Shown: positions 46,838 to 58,111 of the stretch, one piece after another
Layout of the letters: every line of letters begins with the position of its first letter
Numbering within the stretch: the stretch's first letter is position 1
From: Hsuehochloa calcarea
Taxonomy: Eukaryota > Streptophyta > Magnoliopsida > Poales > Poaceae
Length of the DNA: 64,000 nt
Assembly (NCBI GenBank): GCA_036346395.1
Contig: CM070594.1
Coordinates: 54,545,519 to 54,609,518, forward strand
Direction: 5' to 3'
Notes under the pieces: model-generated
Seen by the model: only the letters and a program-made list of their open reading frames with translations
Told to the model about the DNA's origin: nothing
Database searches by the model: none
Made by a program: the position numbers and the translations under genes

Positions 46838-48465
46838 CATTACCAGAAACCTTTAATTTCTCGAGTGCTCCAAACACTTGGGAAAAACAAAAAACACTCG
46901 GGATATATTTCCCAAAGGTCGGCCGTTGGGATTGTTTCGTCGGGTAAAAACTGGTTTCCCAAGAGTTACACTTGGGAGACAGAAATTCATTGTGTGTTCG
47001 GATTTTCACTCGGGAAAAATCCAACACTCGGGAGTAATTTTCCATAACGGTTTTAGCCACCGTAACGGAATACTTTCGCGAGTGTTGGCACTCGGGAAAG
47101 TTGGACATGTTCCCTTTTTGGCTTGGCACGTTGCCCTTCTCGATTGTCGCTACATGGTGACATTTTCCCGACAACTCCTAAAAATTGTACTGAGTGCAAA
47201 CACTCGAGAAACCTAGCCATGTGGTGACCCTTTCCCCACGGCCCGAAAATTATCTTGAGTGTAAACCCTAGGGATTCTCGCCACATGGCTATCTTTTTCG
47301 ACGACTCCCTAAAACTGTCCCAGAGTGTGAACAAAGGACACTCGGGAATTACTCGAACAACATATGCACCCAATTTTGTACATACAGTGCATTTCATTTT
47401 GTACACACCTAGTTTGTATACTGCATAAATATAAGGAATGTGGCACAAATCTAGGGAATGGGGCATTAATCTAGGGAATTATTTGATATACACACATAGT
47501 TTGTATACTGCATAAATTAATTGCACACAGCTCTAGTGAATGGGCTATAGGAGAGGTTGTACCTGAGGCCTCCGGCGTCGGGAACTGTGGCGGTGTCGAC
47601 AGATGAGGAGGATGATGGAGGCGTTGGTTGCTACAGCAGCGACATATGAGGAGGAGGAGGCAACAGAAGAGGAGGACGATGGTGCTGTCGGGTCCGGAGG
47701 AGGCAGACAATGACGTAGACGGTGGAAGAGGGGCGGGACGTCGGCATCGGGTGCGGTGGCGGCAGACGAGGAAGCCGGTGGTGTCAGGTGCTACAGCGGT
47801 GCCGATTTGAGTGGATCTGCTACGGCAGGCGCGGCGTTGGATGAGATGGTGGCGAAGGCGGTGGAGGAGGGGTGGGACGGTGGGGTTGGGTGCGGCGGCG
47901 AGAGACGAGGAGGAGGCGTTGATTTGAGTGGATGAGACGGCTGCAGAGGCAGTGGAGAAGGGGGAGACGGCGGCGGCGGAGGTGGTGGAATGACGAGGGA
48001 GAAGAGGGAGGAGGACAGGGAGGCGGCGCCGGTGGTGGTGGATCTACAGCAATGGAGGAGGTGACTGTTGTGGAGGTGGTGGAGGTGGAGGAGGAGAGGA
48101 GGGTGGGGATTGGGGATTGGGGATAGGGAGTGACTTCGAGTGAGTAGGGTTAGGACCTGGACCGTCAGACACGCATTGAAAACAATTACGGTTGGGGAAA
48201 AAATTGGCGACGCTACTAATTACTTTGCTCCTGAGTGCCATTGGTTTCCCGAGTGTTGGAAACACATATGCACCGGGACTCTATTTGACCTCGTTTAGAC
48301 CGCGTCAACATCCTATTTTCAAGTGGATGAATGCTAGCTCCTGTCTGCATCTCCCGAGTGTATGAAAACACTTGGAAAAGTCATTTCTACCGAGTACCGA
48401 CTTCCCGTCCCGAGTACCGTATAAAACACTCGGTTCACTCGAAAAATAAGCAGTTTACGGTATAA
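46838..48465. mobile_element. Non-autonomous CACTA-like (En/Spm) element
   Basis: The left end CATTACCAGAAACCTTTAAT then CTCGAGTG, and the inverted right end (minus strand TATACCGTAAACTGC... then TTCGAGTG), are degraded versions of CACTACCAGAAA-type CACTA ends. Many copies of ACACTCGGGAA and its reverse complement crowd the 400 bp next to each end (46880-47350 and 48220-48450), as expected for subterminal transposase-binding repeats. AGA may be the 3 bp duplication (46835-46837 and 48466-48468), but GA repeats on the right make this weak. The interior (47550-48130) is GGA/GGC-rich with no transposase. Confidence 0.65.
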
Positions 48466-48509
48466 AGAGAGAGATTGGTAGCTAGGATTGAGTTTTCCAT
48501 CTCGCATCT

Positions 48510-48548
<39 letters not shown>

Positions 48549-48593
48549 GTAGCTAGGATTGACCTTTCCATCTCGCATCTCTCTCCTTTTCGA
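48463..48593. repeat. (GA)n tract inside a local duplication
   Basis: AGAGAGATTGGTAGCTAGGA with TTTCCATCTCGCATCTCT occurs twice (about 48465-48512 and 48538-48588), on either side of a pure GA tract. One likely route is duplication followed by microsatellite growth. Confidence 0.85.
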
Positions 48594-49445
48594 TCGGCGA
48601 CCAACCGAAAGGCATGAGACGTTGGACGTTGCGAGAAGGCAAAATCCATAAAAATGGTCTTATTAGCGGCAGCGATATATCCCTGACAGGAATCTCATCC
48701 TGCAACAGTGATTGGGGGAAGCAACATTGTTCCACTCTGATAGGGCCCTACGTATATATGCCAATGGCACGATCCTATCTACATTTCAAAAATTGCAATT
48801 TGGTGTTCGTTTGAAATCACTTCTCATTCGTAGCATCCAAATCATTCCATCGGCAGATGCTATAAAAAACATTTGCTCACATACCATCGTGCACACAGAA
48901 TTCAAATAGTGATGCGGCTAGTATAATACCATTGCTTTGTTAATTGTGTTAGGATTAGACTGAAGAAATTTCTGCCCTATATTTTTGCCGACTGGTTACG
49001 AACAACAGAAACGTTGTAATCATGCACTGTTTAAATATGGACAGATTATTGGAACATGACAAGAGGCATCGGCAACGGATACTGCTACAGTATACCTCTC
49101 GACGTTGTCGTGAGCGGTTTAAAATTTTGTTACTACAAGGAACTGAAGTACGTATCTACGTGTGTTGGAAGTAAGGATGATTCTGAGACTGTACAGGTTG
49201 TCGGGTTCAAAGGCAAAGAACGCCGAAAAGGCCAGTCAAACGCAGCAGCGAGGCAGGCATATCATATGGAAGTGCGTTCTCTTAACCACTGAACAATGAA
49301 CAGTTGTTTGCCTACTTGTTAGTGTGTGGGCGCTTGGGCCTGTGTATATGACCAGAAAAATAAAAGGGGCGCAAGGCAAGCACTCGAAATCCTGCAAAAA
49401 TAAGGGCGAGAAATACAATGATTAAGGATGGTTGAGGAGGGCTCT
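48594..49445. other. Unidentified stretch with two short plus-strand open frames
   Basis: Open frames at 48614-48814 (HKNGLISGSDISLTGISSC) and 49056-49292 (SETVQVVGFKGKERRKGQS) show no family that I recognise and no promoter signal. They may be degraded exons or chance frames. Confidence 0.25.
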
Positions 49446-49501
49446 GTGCAATGACACAAGTTCATGATGCATAGTGCAATGACACAAGTTCATGATGCAA
49501 A
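49446..49501. repeat. Tandem duplication, 28 bp x 2
   Basis: GTGCAATGACACAAGTTCAT... begins at 49446 and again at 49474 with one difference. Confidence 0.9.
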
Positions 49502-49849
49502 GTGCCCTTGCCGAAATGATGGAGCATAATTGTGTGTTTGCATGTCCAGCCCCTTTTATCTCGAGACATTTTTGAGAGCGTCCAAAACTCTTCACATGCC
49601 GATATATTAGGATGGACGACCATTTTGTGCTCCCTTAAAAAAAATTCTCGAGAAGAAAAGAGGGATATTAATTTTTGTGTGTTGGTAAACACTTGACCAC
49701 ATCCCCCCCAGGCTTCAGTGTTTTCTGGTGGAACTTGCGTTGATTTCTGCGCTCTTGATCTGTCGTAAGGTTCACAAGGTTACTGGTGGTGAGTGTTGAA
49801 CCGTACTAGCGAGTAGTACTCCATTAGCAAAAAGTGTTTTGAGTCGTTT

Positions 49850-50600
49850 TTTCGCCGATGGAGACCGAACGTTCCCTGGAAAACGAGCTCGACGCCATGC
49901 AGCATGCAGGCAGCCTACGATCGAGTGGTAGCGCCCGAAAAGTACTCCACTAAACCTTGCCAACGACTGCATTCTGGTAAAGCCGGGGTGGGCGTTTTGT
50001 CCGCTTATGCGTGGCCACGTCCGGCCAAACCGGCGCGTGCCGCTGCCCTGCCAGCCGTAGTAAATCGAAACCCAGGCAGACGCGGGCGGCAGGCGCACGG
50101 CTCGAAAACACATACCTCCCCTCCCCTGTGCCGCGCGCGGCCACTGCTCGCTCGGTCGTTAGTGCGGTTGTGCCAGCCTGACGGCGAGTTTGGCTTCGGC
50201 AGCTCACCCCGCTGCACCACCGTTCCGCTGCTTTGGCGTACGACTTGGAGGCCAAGTACCGGGAGGGCCGGAGGCGTGGATGAGCCCCGCGCTGCCGGAC
50301 TGCGAGGCAGAAGGGCTCCGTGTGGCCCGTGATCCCCGCCGAGAAGCGCGAGATCAACTGGCTCTTCCTCCTGCTGGGCCATATGCTGGGGTGCTGCACG
50401 ATGGAATTGAAGCAGCTCTAGTAATTCTGTAAGAACACCGGGATTCACCGGACACTAAGAACCGGGTTATCTACTGCGCGTACATAGAGATGCGCAAGCA
50501 GCTCAAGCCGCAGGGGCTCTCCAATGAAACTGGTCCCGAACGGAAATGGGTTCCTGCAGTACGTCTGATCTATCGGCGCACGTGGATATATTTGATGTGG
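49850..50600 (+). other. Coding-like GC-rich remnant of unknown origin
   Basis: GC content rises to gene-like levels. Short stretches read as plausible protein in changing frames, such as VWPVIPAEKREINWLFLLLG near 50320 and YCAYIEMRKQLKPQGL near 50475, separated by stops. It looks like a decayed exon or captured gene piece. I cannot name the parent gene. Confidence 0.35.
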
Positions 50601-50768
50601 TGTTGTTTTTGTCGATCTGGTAGTTTCCAGCGATGAAGACGATAGATGTTGCGGAAAGAATAGCGTCCCTTAATTTAATTTAGTCATCTTGGGTAATTAT
50701 TTTCTTTTGCGAGGGAATCCTGGATGATTATGATTTTATAGATTTATGTATGGATATTACAAAAAAGG

Positions 50769-52165
50769 GAGCTGCTAGCCCACACCATATCGTTGGAATG
50801 CATTTTTAACGGTACATCAGTTTCATGCAGTTTCGTGAAATTTCAATTGCTTAAAAGTTCTAAATTTTGAGTTTGAAGTTTCGACTAGGTTTCAACGCGT
50901 TTCGTGAAAAGTTTCAAAAATATTTCAGGTTACGAGTTTGATGTTTCAAGCATGTTTCAGCGTGTTTTTTTGTGTGAAAGTTTCAAAATGCTTTCGACAC
51001 TTTTTATGAAGTTTGAGAAAGGTTTCGAGTAAGTTTCATAAAAAATTGCAAGGTGCAAGAAGTTTTTAAAAAAAGGTTTCAATGAAGTTTCAAACATGAA
51101 CGAGACATGATGAAACTTTCGAGTTTCAAGCATGAAAACATTTTAAAAGTTTCAGGTTTCAGTGTCTCGCTTATTTCTAGAAGTTTCTAGAAGATTCAAA
51201 TAAAGTTTCAAGTCCAAGTTTCAACAAGTTTCATGAAGACTCATGAAAACATTTTAAAAGTTCCAGATTTCAGTGAGTTTCACGTATTTCTAGAAGTTTT
51301 TAGAAGATTCCAGAAAGTTCAAGGCCAGGTTTCAGACTTAGATAAGTTTCATGTTTTGTTCTTCCCCATGTCTGTAACATGGTTATACGCAAAATGTTTC
51401 ATGAAGTTTCAAGAAGTCTCGGAAATTATTTTAAAAGTTTCAGGTTTAAGTGAGTTTTGCTTATTTCTAGAAATTTTCTAAAGATTCTAAGAAAGTTTCA
51501 AGCCCAAGTTTCAACATGTTTGATTTTGGAACTCAAGTTTCAAACAAAAAGTTTCAAGAAGTTTCAGCAAGTTTCATGAAGTCTTATGAAAAGATTTTAA
51601 AAGTTTCAGCCCAAACATAATGTTTTATGAAGTTTCAAGAAATGATTTTTTTAATTTGAACTCTGAAACTTGGTCTTTCAACAAGTCTCAACCGAAACAT
51701 AAAATTTAGTGAAGTTCCAAAAATAAATTTCGAGTTGCAAATATGAAACTTGGTACGTCAACGAGTTTCACGCTTAAAAACTTGATGTTTCATGAAGTCT
51801 CAAAAAACAAATTTCCATTTCCATTTTTTTGGGGGAGCTGCTAGCCCCTAATGCATTCCAAGGATATAGCAAGTTCTGATAAAGTTTTACGTTTCACTTA
51901 GGTTTTAGAGAGTTACACCATGTTTTGTAGAATTTCGGTGTGTTTAAGATAGTTAAAAATATATTAAAATACAAGTTTTAGAAAAGTTTTAAATGAGTTT
52001 TAAAAACAAACTTTAAGTTTTCGAGAGTTTCATCAAAAGATGGAAAATTTGAGTGAGTTTTGAGAGAATTTTACAAAAGTTTTACAATAAAACAAACAAG
52101 TTTCACACAAAATGGACAAGTTTCAATGAAGTTTCACAAAAACAAAAATCAGCAAAAAATCATAA
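50769..52165. repeat. Array of GTTTCA/TGAAAC words with a longer three-fold repeat
   Basis: About 1.4 kb in which AAGTTTCA, GAAGTTTC and TTTCAAG recur dozens of times. Within it a longer unit (CATGAAAACATTTTAAAAGT... CTTATTTCTAGAAG ... AAAGTTTCAAG) recurs near 51131, 51242 and 51418. GGGAGCTGCTAGCCC occurs near both sides of the core (50768 and 51835), next to TTGGAATGCATT and its inverse AATGCATTCCAA. No coding sense is seen. Confidence 0.75.
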
Positions 52166-53400
52166 AAATTCGAAGGGGCTGCTAACATCTTGCCGCTTCC
52201 ACGAGAAGCCGTCCGGAGCCATCGGGAGCTCAACCACAACGAGGACGCCAGCGGCTGCATGGTGGTGAGCACCCGCGTCGTCGCCACGACCACTCGCCTT
52301 CCTATGCATGACCAAGCTAGCCCATGGGCATCTCGTCGTGTCTGCTCCCCGCCCCCCTCTCACCTTCACAGGTGAGATGTGTCCATGCATTCCATCACCA
52401 TCGTTGAGCAACCAAATCGGGTGAGAAAACCAAAGGGCATGAACAACGGTGAGGTCGTGGTGTGGATTAGGCCTACCAGTGGCTTGATTCATCGTTGCCT
52501 CCGCCTAATCGACTCTACGTTGTTGAATTTTGGGGAGGAAATAGAGATTGGAGAGAGAGAGATGGGAACGTGGGCCACAACTTTGACCGATAGAGTTGGA
52601 AACAAAGGAGTCCACTTGCCTCCTGTGGGTGTACGTGGAGAGGATAAAAAAGGACTAACTCAAAAATCTAATAGCTGAAACGTATATCATCGAGATTGGG
52701 CTCAACGATACAACATTTTCTAGTTTTTCTCTAAAAAAAATGGATTAATTATGTTTTTGTAGTGAACATGTACTTTTTGGTGTATTCGTGTGACCAATAT
52801 TACCGATTTATTTTTGTTGCTCTATTTATTCATGATATTACCTATTTATTTTTTCCTTGCATGATTACATTCCATAGTTCTTAGCAGGGTTTGTTTAGAG
52901 CGTAGGAATTTCACATAGATTTTGCAGGAAACAGTGAAAGTACATTAGGAATATTGCGAAATTCCTGGCTTCCGAAGGGGCTGTCATGCATGATGGGTAA
53001 AGATGAAGTTTTGAAGTATTTGTTCTATATGATGAACAATATATTGCTCATGGTACATTTGGATTAAATGAAATAGAAAAATACGAGAATTTGGTAGGAC
53101 TACATGTGTATAAGCATGTGTATTCCTACATGAGTTTAATATAAAGGAATTGCTCAAACTATGTGCTTTCAATAGGACATTTTATAGGAAATATCAGGAG
53201 TTTGAAGAGTGATTGTAGGTTTAGGACACAAAGGAGGATTTTTGCAGTGTCATATTATTTTAAAATTGCTCCAAAAATCCTACGGAATAAGCCATTCTTA
53301 GGAAAGATGACATTCCTTTGTTACAAACAACTACATATTCATAAATTTTCCTATACGATTGAATTGCTTCAAAATATATCCAAAATCCTAGCTAGTCTTG
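52166..53400. other. Mixed non-coding stretch
   Basis: 52180-52680 is moderately GC-rich with short open frames of no known family. GGGGCTGCTAAC (52176) and GGGGCTGTCATG (52977) echo the GGGAGCTGCTAGCCC word of the preceding array. 52700-53400 is AT-rich with nothing recognised. Confidence 0.4.
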
Positions 53401-54110
53401 TTAGGATCCATGACCTTCTCTCGTTGATAAGTTCAAAGTGTTATAACTTAAATTTCCATAGATCTTGTGAAGATCATAGGTTTGGTAGTGCCATCTTTGC
53501 TATTTGGTATTGGGATTTATATGCGGTGGCTAATGAGGAATCTGCTGTTTTTACTGATCTATGGAAGACCATAGGTGCAGTGCTATCCTTGCTATTTTGT
53601 ATTGGGATTTGTATGTGGTGGCTAATGAGAAATTTGATATTTTTACGAAGGCTTATGAGATGATCATAATCTTAGATGCAATATTAGACATTGTTTGAGT
53701 GATAGATTGATTAATTTGTGGCAAGTAGTCTTGCAGATAGCCAATATATTCATATGTATTCCGATCAGGATAATTTGCTATGGAAAATTAATTCTTTTGG
53801 GTTATATACTTTGCAATGTCTTTACGATGTGATTCTTTTTTTTTCAGGGGGGCTTTTCCTTGTTTATTGTTTAGATTCTTATTGTTTGAAAGTCAGCAAT
53901 TTCTCCCAGAGTTCATGTCATTCTTTAGTTATCAGATAATAATTAAACTCTTGCCTATAGATAATTTCAATAAACAGTAGTATGTGGATGACATAGCCTA
54001 TGTCTTTTGTATTGAAAATGAAACCAGTGTGATTACTCAAAATGTTTGAATTGATTATCTAACTAGTCAAGTTAAACCTGTTAAATTGAAGTGCAACTAT
54101 CTTGGTACGT
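53400..54110 (+). pseudogene. LINE (L1-type) ORF2 C-terminal zf-RVT remnant
   Basis: Broken text in several frames follows the end of plant L1-like ORF2 proteins: FAIWYWDLYAVANEES and VFTDLWK (about 53495-53570); DNLLWKINSFGLYTLQCLYD (about 53775-53835); then a region that reads like a decayed WLLSNNKLLTRDN; then YVDDIAYVFCIENET (53973-54020), where the zf-RVT cysteines would be. That last motif is in the zinc-binding tail, not the polymerase core. Stops and shifts are frequent, and the polymerase and endonuclease parts are absent. Family assignment rests on remembered patterns. Confidence 0.45.
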
Positions 54111-57100
54111 GATTTGATTATATTCTATGTATACTAGCCTTTTGTCACAAACAATATGACATTTTCTATCTTGAGAAACTAGTTTGAAAATTCAATGGAA
54201 GTTTTTTTTGGTGGTGGTGGTGGGGTGGGGGTTGAGTTCAAGACAAAGAAGGGTAGCTTGCTTCATGACACTTGCAATTTGGATAGGAAAGGTGGAAAAG
54301 GAGATACAGAATGGAGCTACCCACGGCAGATAATCTGATGAGCAGTGGCGAAGTGTGAGCCAAATATAAGGGAGGGACAGCTTGATGGCCAATCATATCT
54401 TGAAATTGTAATTCATTAGCATGGAAGTTTAAATTATATTGTTCATGTTTGAGTGACAAAATATCATGACAGAGCAACAGATAATATTTTTTTAAATTCT
54501 CCCAAGAAGAAGAGAGCTGAACCAGGATGTAATGGAACAGTGGAGATTAGAGTAACGTTTTTCATTATAGGGAGTAGGATACAAAATTTGCATATCATTT
54601 GGTGTTTATTTTTTCTAGTCATATAGAACTCTTCAATTCAGTGGTGAGAAATAAGAATTTTGATTTGGTTTGAAAGAACACCTGCTACATGTTCACTAGC
54701 TTAGCCTAAGTTGATAGAAGTGTATCATTATAAATATGAGTAAGAAATATAAGAACAAAAAGCTTTGTTTAGAAATATGAGTAAGAAATATCAGAACAAA
54801 AGCTTTGTAAGAAAGGAAGAGGGCTATTGCACGATTCAAGTGAGAGGGCTATCAATGATCAAAGCAATACTTAAGCTAAGAAGAGCTACTACATGTCTAC
54901 ATGTGTTAAGGTCTCCAATGGGAGGCCACTGCCCCATTTGGCCCCAATGACCCTCTGCCACTACTGAAGAGGATAATAAGGAATTGAGAACTCCAATTAT
55001 TAAGGGCAACATATGTAGTGCAAAACCACATTTGAGTGCAAAAGTGCAAAAAGCCATTGTTGACCATTCAATCTATTGTGGACGCTTCAGATGAAAGTGG
55101 GCAAGCACCCCATGTGATTTTTCACTTAGCCCCCAACGACATGCCCCCACCTTACACAACTTCAACTTCAGCATCTTCTTCTTCCTCACTTTCATTTATA
55201 AGAGCTTTTTGCCACTAGCACGAGAGGAGGAGGTTCCACGAGTTCTCGGCATTGTCACTATCAAAAGGATGCAAATATTAATCAAAGGAAGCCAAGGGAT
55301 GCGATCAAATAATGTAAATTTCTAATTGCCAAGTTCCCTCTGTCAGGGCCAGTCAGACCGCTATGTCGGCTGGTCAAACCGCCAGCACGACTGGTGATGA
55401 GGACATGGTTAGACTGCACCTAATAATGGGACATGCTGAATTTTAGGGACAACAAATTTCTATCCTAAATCTTGCAACGGCACATTAGAACCTTATCAAT
55501 ATATTCCCAATCTACTTGCATAACAATTAATTTCAACCAATTTGAATGAATTGAGGATATTCACATCAAATCCTAGAATTTAGGGGAAAATCACAATGAG
55601 GACAATTGCAAGTAGGGAGCAAGAGATTACCGGCTGAGAAGAGATGTAAACCAATAACATATACATATTTCATTGTACTCAAGTTCTGTTTGATGTTTGT
55701 CTGTCATGCAAAAGAGGCTGACCTAATACATTAAACATGGATAATATATCAAAGTATTGTTTGTAATGCGATCTAGCAGCACCAATAGCTGAACATCTGG
55801 ATGAGGGAACAAGATGAACAACAACTCATCTTTTATTGTGCACAATGTGATACAAGGAGCATCCACAACCTACAAGTAGCACCAACACATGCACACATTG
55901 CCAAACATACAACCAAAATCATAATTTCAGGAAGCAACACCAAATCATGCACACATTTCAAACATACATCCAAAACCATAATTTTAGGAAGCAGCAACCA
56001 CTCAATCACATATCCACAGCTATAGTAATTATTAAAGAACAAGAACAAAACAAAACAACATCAAGAAGTTCGCCCATGCCTTTGTCACTACAAGAGCCAT
56101 CTTAGTAATGAAACACCACTTGGAAACAACATGTACCTTCTGCGCATTCATCAATACTTTTTTGAATCTTGAACTTGAAATAACAAGAAAAATTCTGCGA
56201 CTACAAGAATGATTCCAGTGGAACATTTGTTCAATGCGATAGATATAGCTAACAATAGCTAATAAAATAATACAGTGCATCAAAATTCACTTCACAATTT
56301 CTCACTTCCACCGAAATTCTAACACAACTACACAATTTCTCAAAGTGACACAACTTCACTTCAAAATTTCAGTTGACAAATCCACCACACAAGATGCAAT
56401 GAAACATGCTTACGCATTTACTCCAACTGACACAAACCACTGCCTGATACAACTTGATAATTCACTTCTCGAACAGTGCAACCACCATACCTGGAAACCA
56501 AAAAAAAATGAACAGCCCGTGCCGACGACCAAGCTGATAGGACCTTCTTCTTGTGCATCCTTCCTGGAAGGAGATGACCAAGCTTACGGTGGAGGAGGTA
56601 GCTAAGTAGATGAGAATAATATGATGACATGACCTACTTGGTTGGGATCATAAATAAAATTAAAAGCCTCCGTTGTATCTCGGATTTTATTTGTTTCTCA
56701 CCAGATGAGGTTATACTGAAAACACATCATGTGTGATGCAGAAGAAGGCTATCCTGACCACTACAGAGGATTGAAAACTGATCTAAACCATCCGTCACTT
56801 CGATAAAACTCCACGACCGCCTTTCTCACACTTCCATATAGGATTGCTGTCAAAACATCATGAATGTTGAAATCCCTACAAATAAAAGGATGCAAGTGAA
56901 ATTAGTTAGGAGATAAAAATTACAAACCCTAAAAGACTTGAAATGAACTCCACCTACATTTTCACGAGACTGGGTATTTCGTCAATAATCTGACCCACAA
57001 CTAGCCTCAGATGACCACGAAACCTAGCATACAATATCCTCCCCATCCTTATTTTACCTCTGATTGTAACATCCTGCTTCGTGGGGAGTGGGTGCTAGAG

Positions 57101-57135
57101 CCTATCTCTCATGAATACGATTTTCATCTTATACT
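54111..57135. other. Long non-coding stretch, no gene recognised
   Basis: AT-rich with short unconvincing frames. A G-rich run (GGTGGTGGTGGTGGGGTGGGGG) lies near 54211. An imperfect tandem duplication of about 56 bp lies at 55878-55989 (CACATGCACACATT... GGAAGCAAC). Around 55340-55420 the phrase CAGACCGC/CCGCCAGCACGACTGG resembles degraded LTR text. No complete element was found. Confidence 0.5.
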
Positions 57136-58083
57136 TGTTGGGGCTAAACAATGCAATTACCAAAAGTTCAGCACCTTTACTTGTAGTGAACCAATGAGGA
57201 TAGCATCAACCAACAGATAAGCAGCGGAATTAACAATAACAACATACACAAAGTGACACAGCGATTTACGTGGAAAACCTCCTCAATGTGAGGAGTAAAA
57301 ACCACGGGGCTTGCACAGCCCACTCCCAAATCTTCCACTATAATCAACAATGGGTACAAAGAGTCTTCTCTAGAACATCTAGAGGTACATTACAGAAGTA
57401 ACAACATCATCAAGATATAATCTTGGTATCATCATCAACAACCATACACAATTAACAAGAGGTATACTAACAGCCAACCAGAGGAAAAACAGTTTCTATC
57501 CCCTTCGGTTATCAGTTCATATCTCACAAACCACAGATCCAAACTGCATGAAACTTGGTAGGAATGTGGATCCACGAGTCCCTAACATTCTGTCCAAATT
57601 TCAGCCAAATCAGACAAAGTTTCATTACTGAAACAGGACTTCTACCAGATCTGCTCAGTACTGAATCTGCTGCTACCCGAACTGACAAAACCCCCCTCAC
57701 ATCAGGTGTTCCACTCATCCAATACTCAATCTAACCGTAAAAATCAAAGAGCTACGAGTCAGGAACTCACAAACCAAATTTGAGGTAGATCCGACCACGT
57801 TTGCTACTCCGATCGTCGTCTTGATGAAGACTGCGCAGATCACCCCGATATGGGACAGAGCTTCTCTTCTTCTTTTCTCTCTTGTCTCTTGTTTTGGTTG
57901 TGTGCAAATGCTTCCTCTCTACCTCTCCTGTCTTGCAGCAGCTGCTCAAGGAGATAGCTAGGGTTTTTCTTCCCCTCTCCAAGGAGGAGGCATCTCAACC
58001 ATTTATTCTTAGGGTAATCAATGGTTGTCATTTCTTGGGCTTGTGGGCTGAGATGGGTCTTCATATGGAGGGATAGCCCAACA
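57136..58083 (-). repeat. 3' LTR of copia element
   Basis: 948 bp, ends TGTTGG...CCAACA. It pairs with 62217-63164. Confidence 0.95.
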
Positions 58084-58096
58084 AACTCCCCCTCCC
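58084..58096 (-). other. Polypurine tract of copia element
   Basis: The minus strand reads GGGAGGGGGAGTT directly before the 3' LTR, the expected primer for plus-strand DNA synthesis. Confidence 0.88.
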
Positions 58097-58111
58097 GACA
58101 TCATGGAGAGA

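Noticed and set aside
53973..53984. YVDD-like motif taken as a reverse transcriptase active site
   Set aside because: The following FCIENET and the preceding text place it in the zf-RVT tail of a LINE, where the resemblance to YADD/YVDD is accidental.
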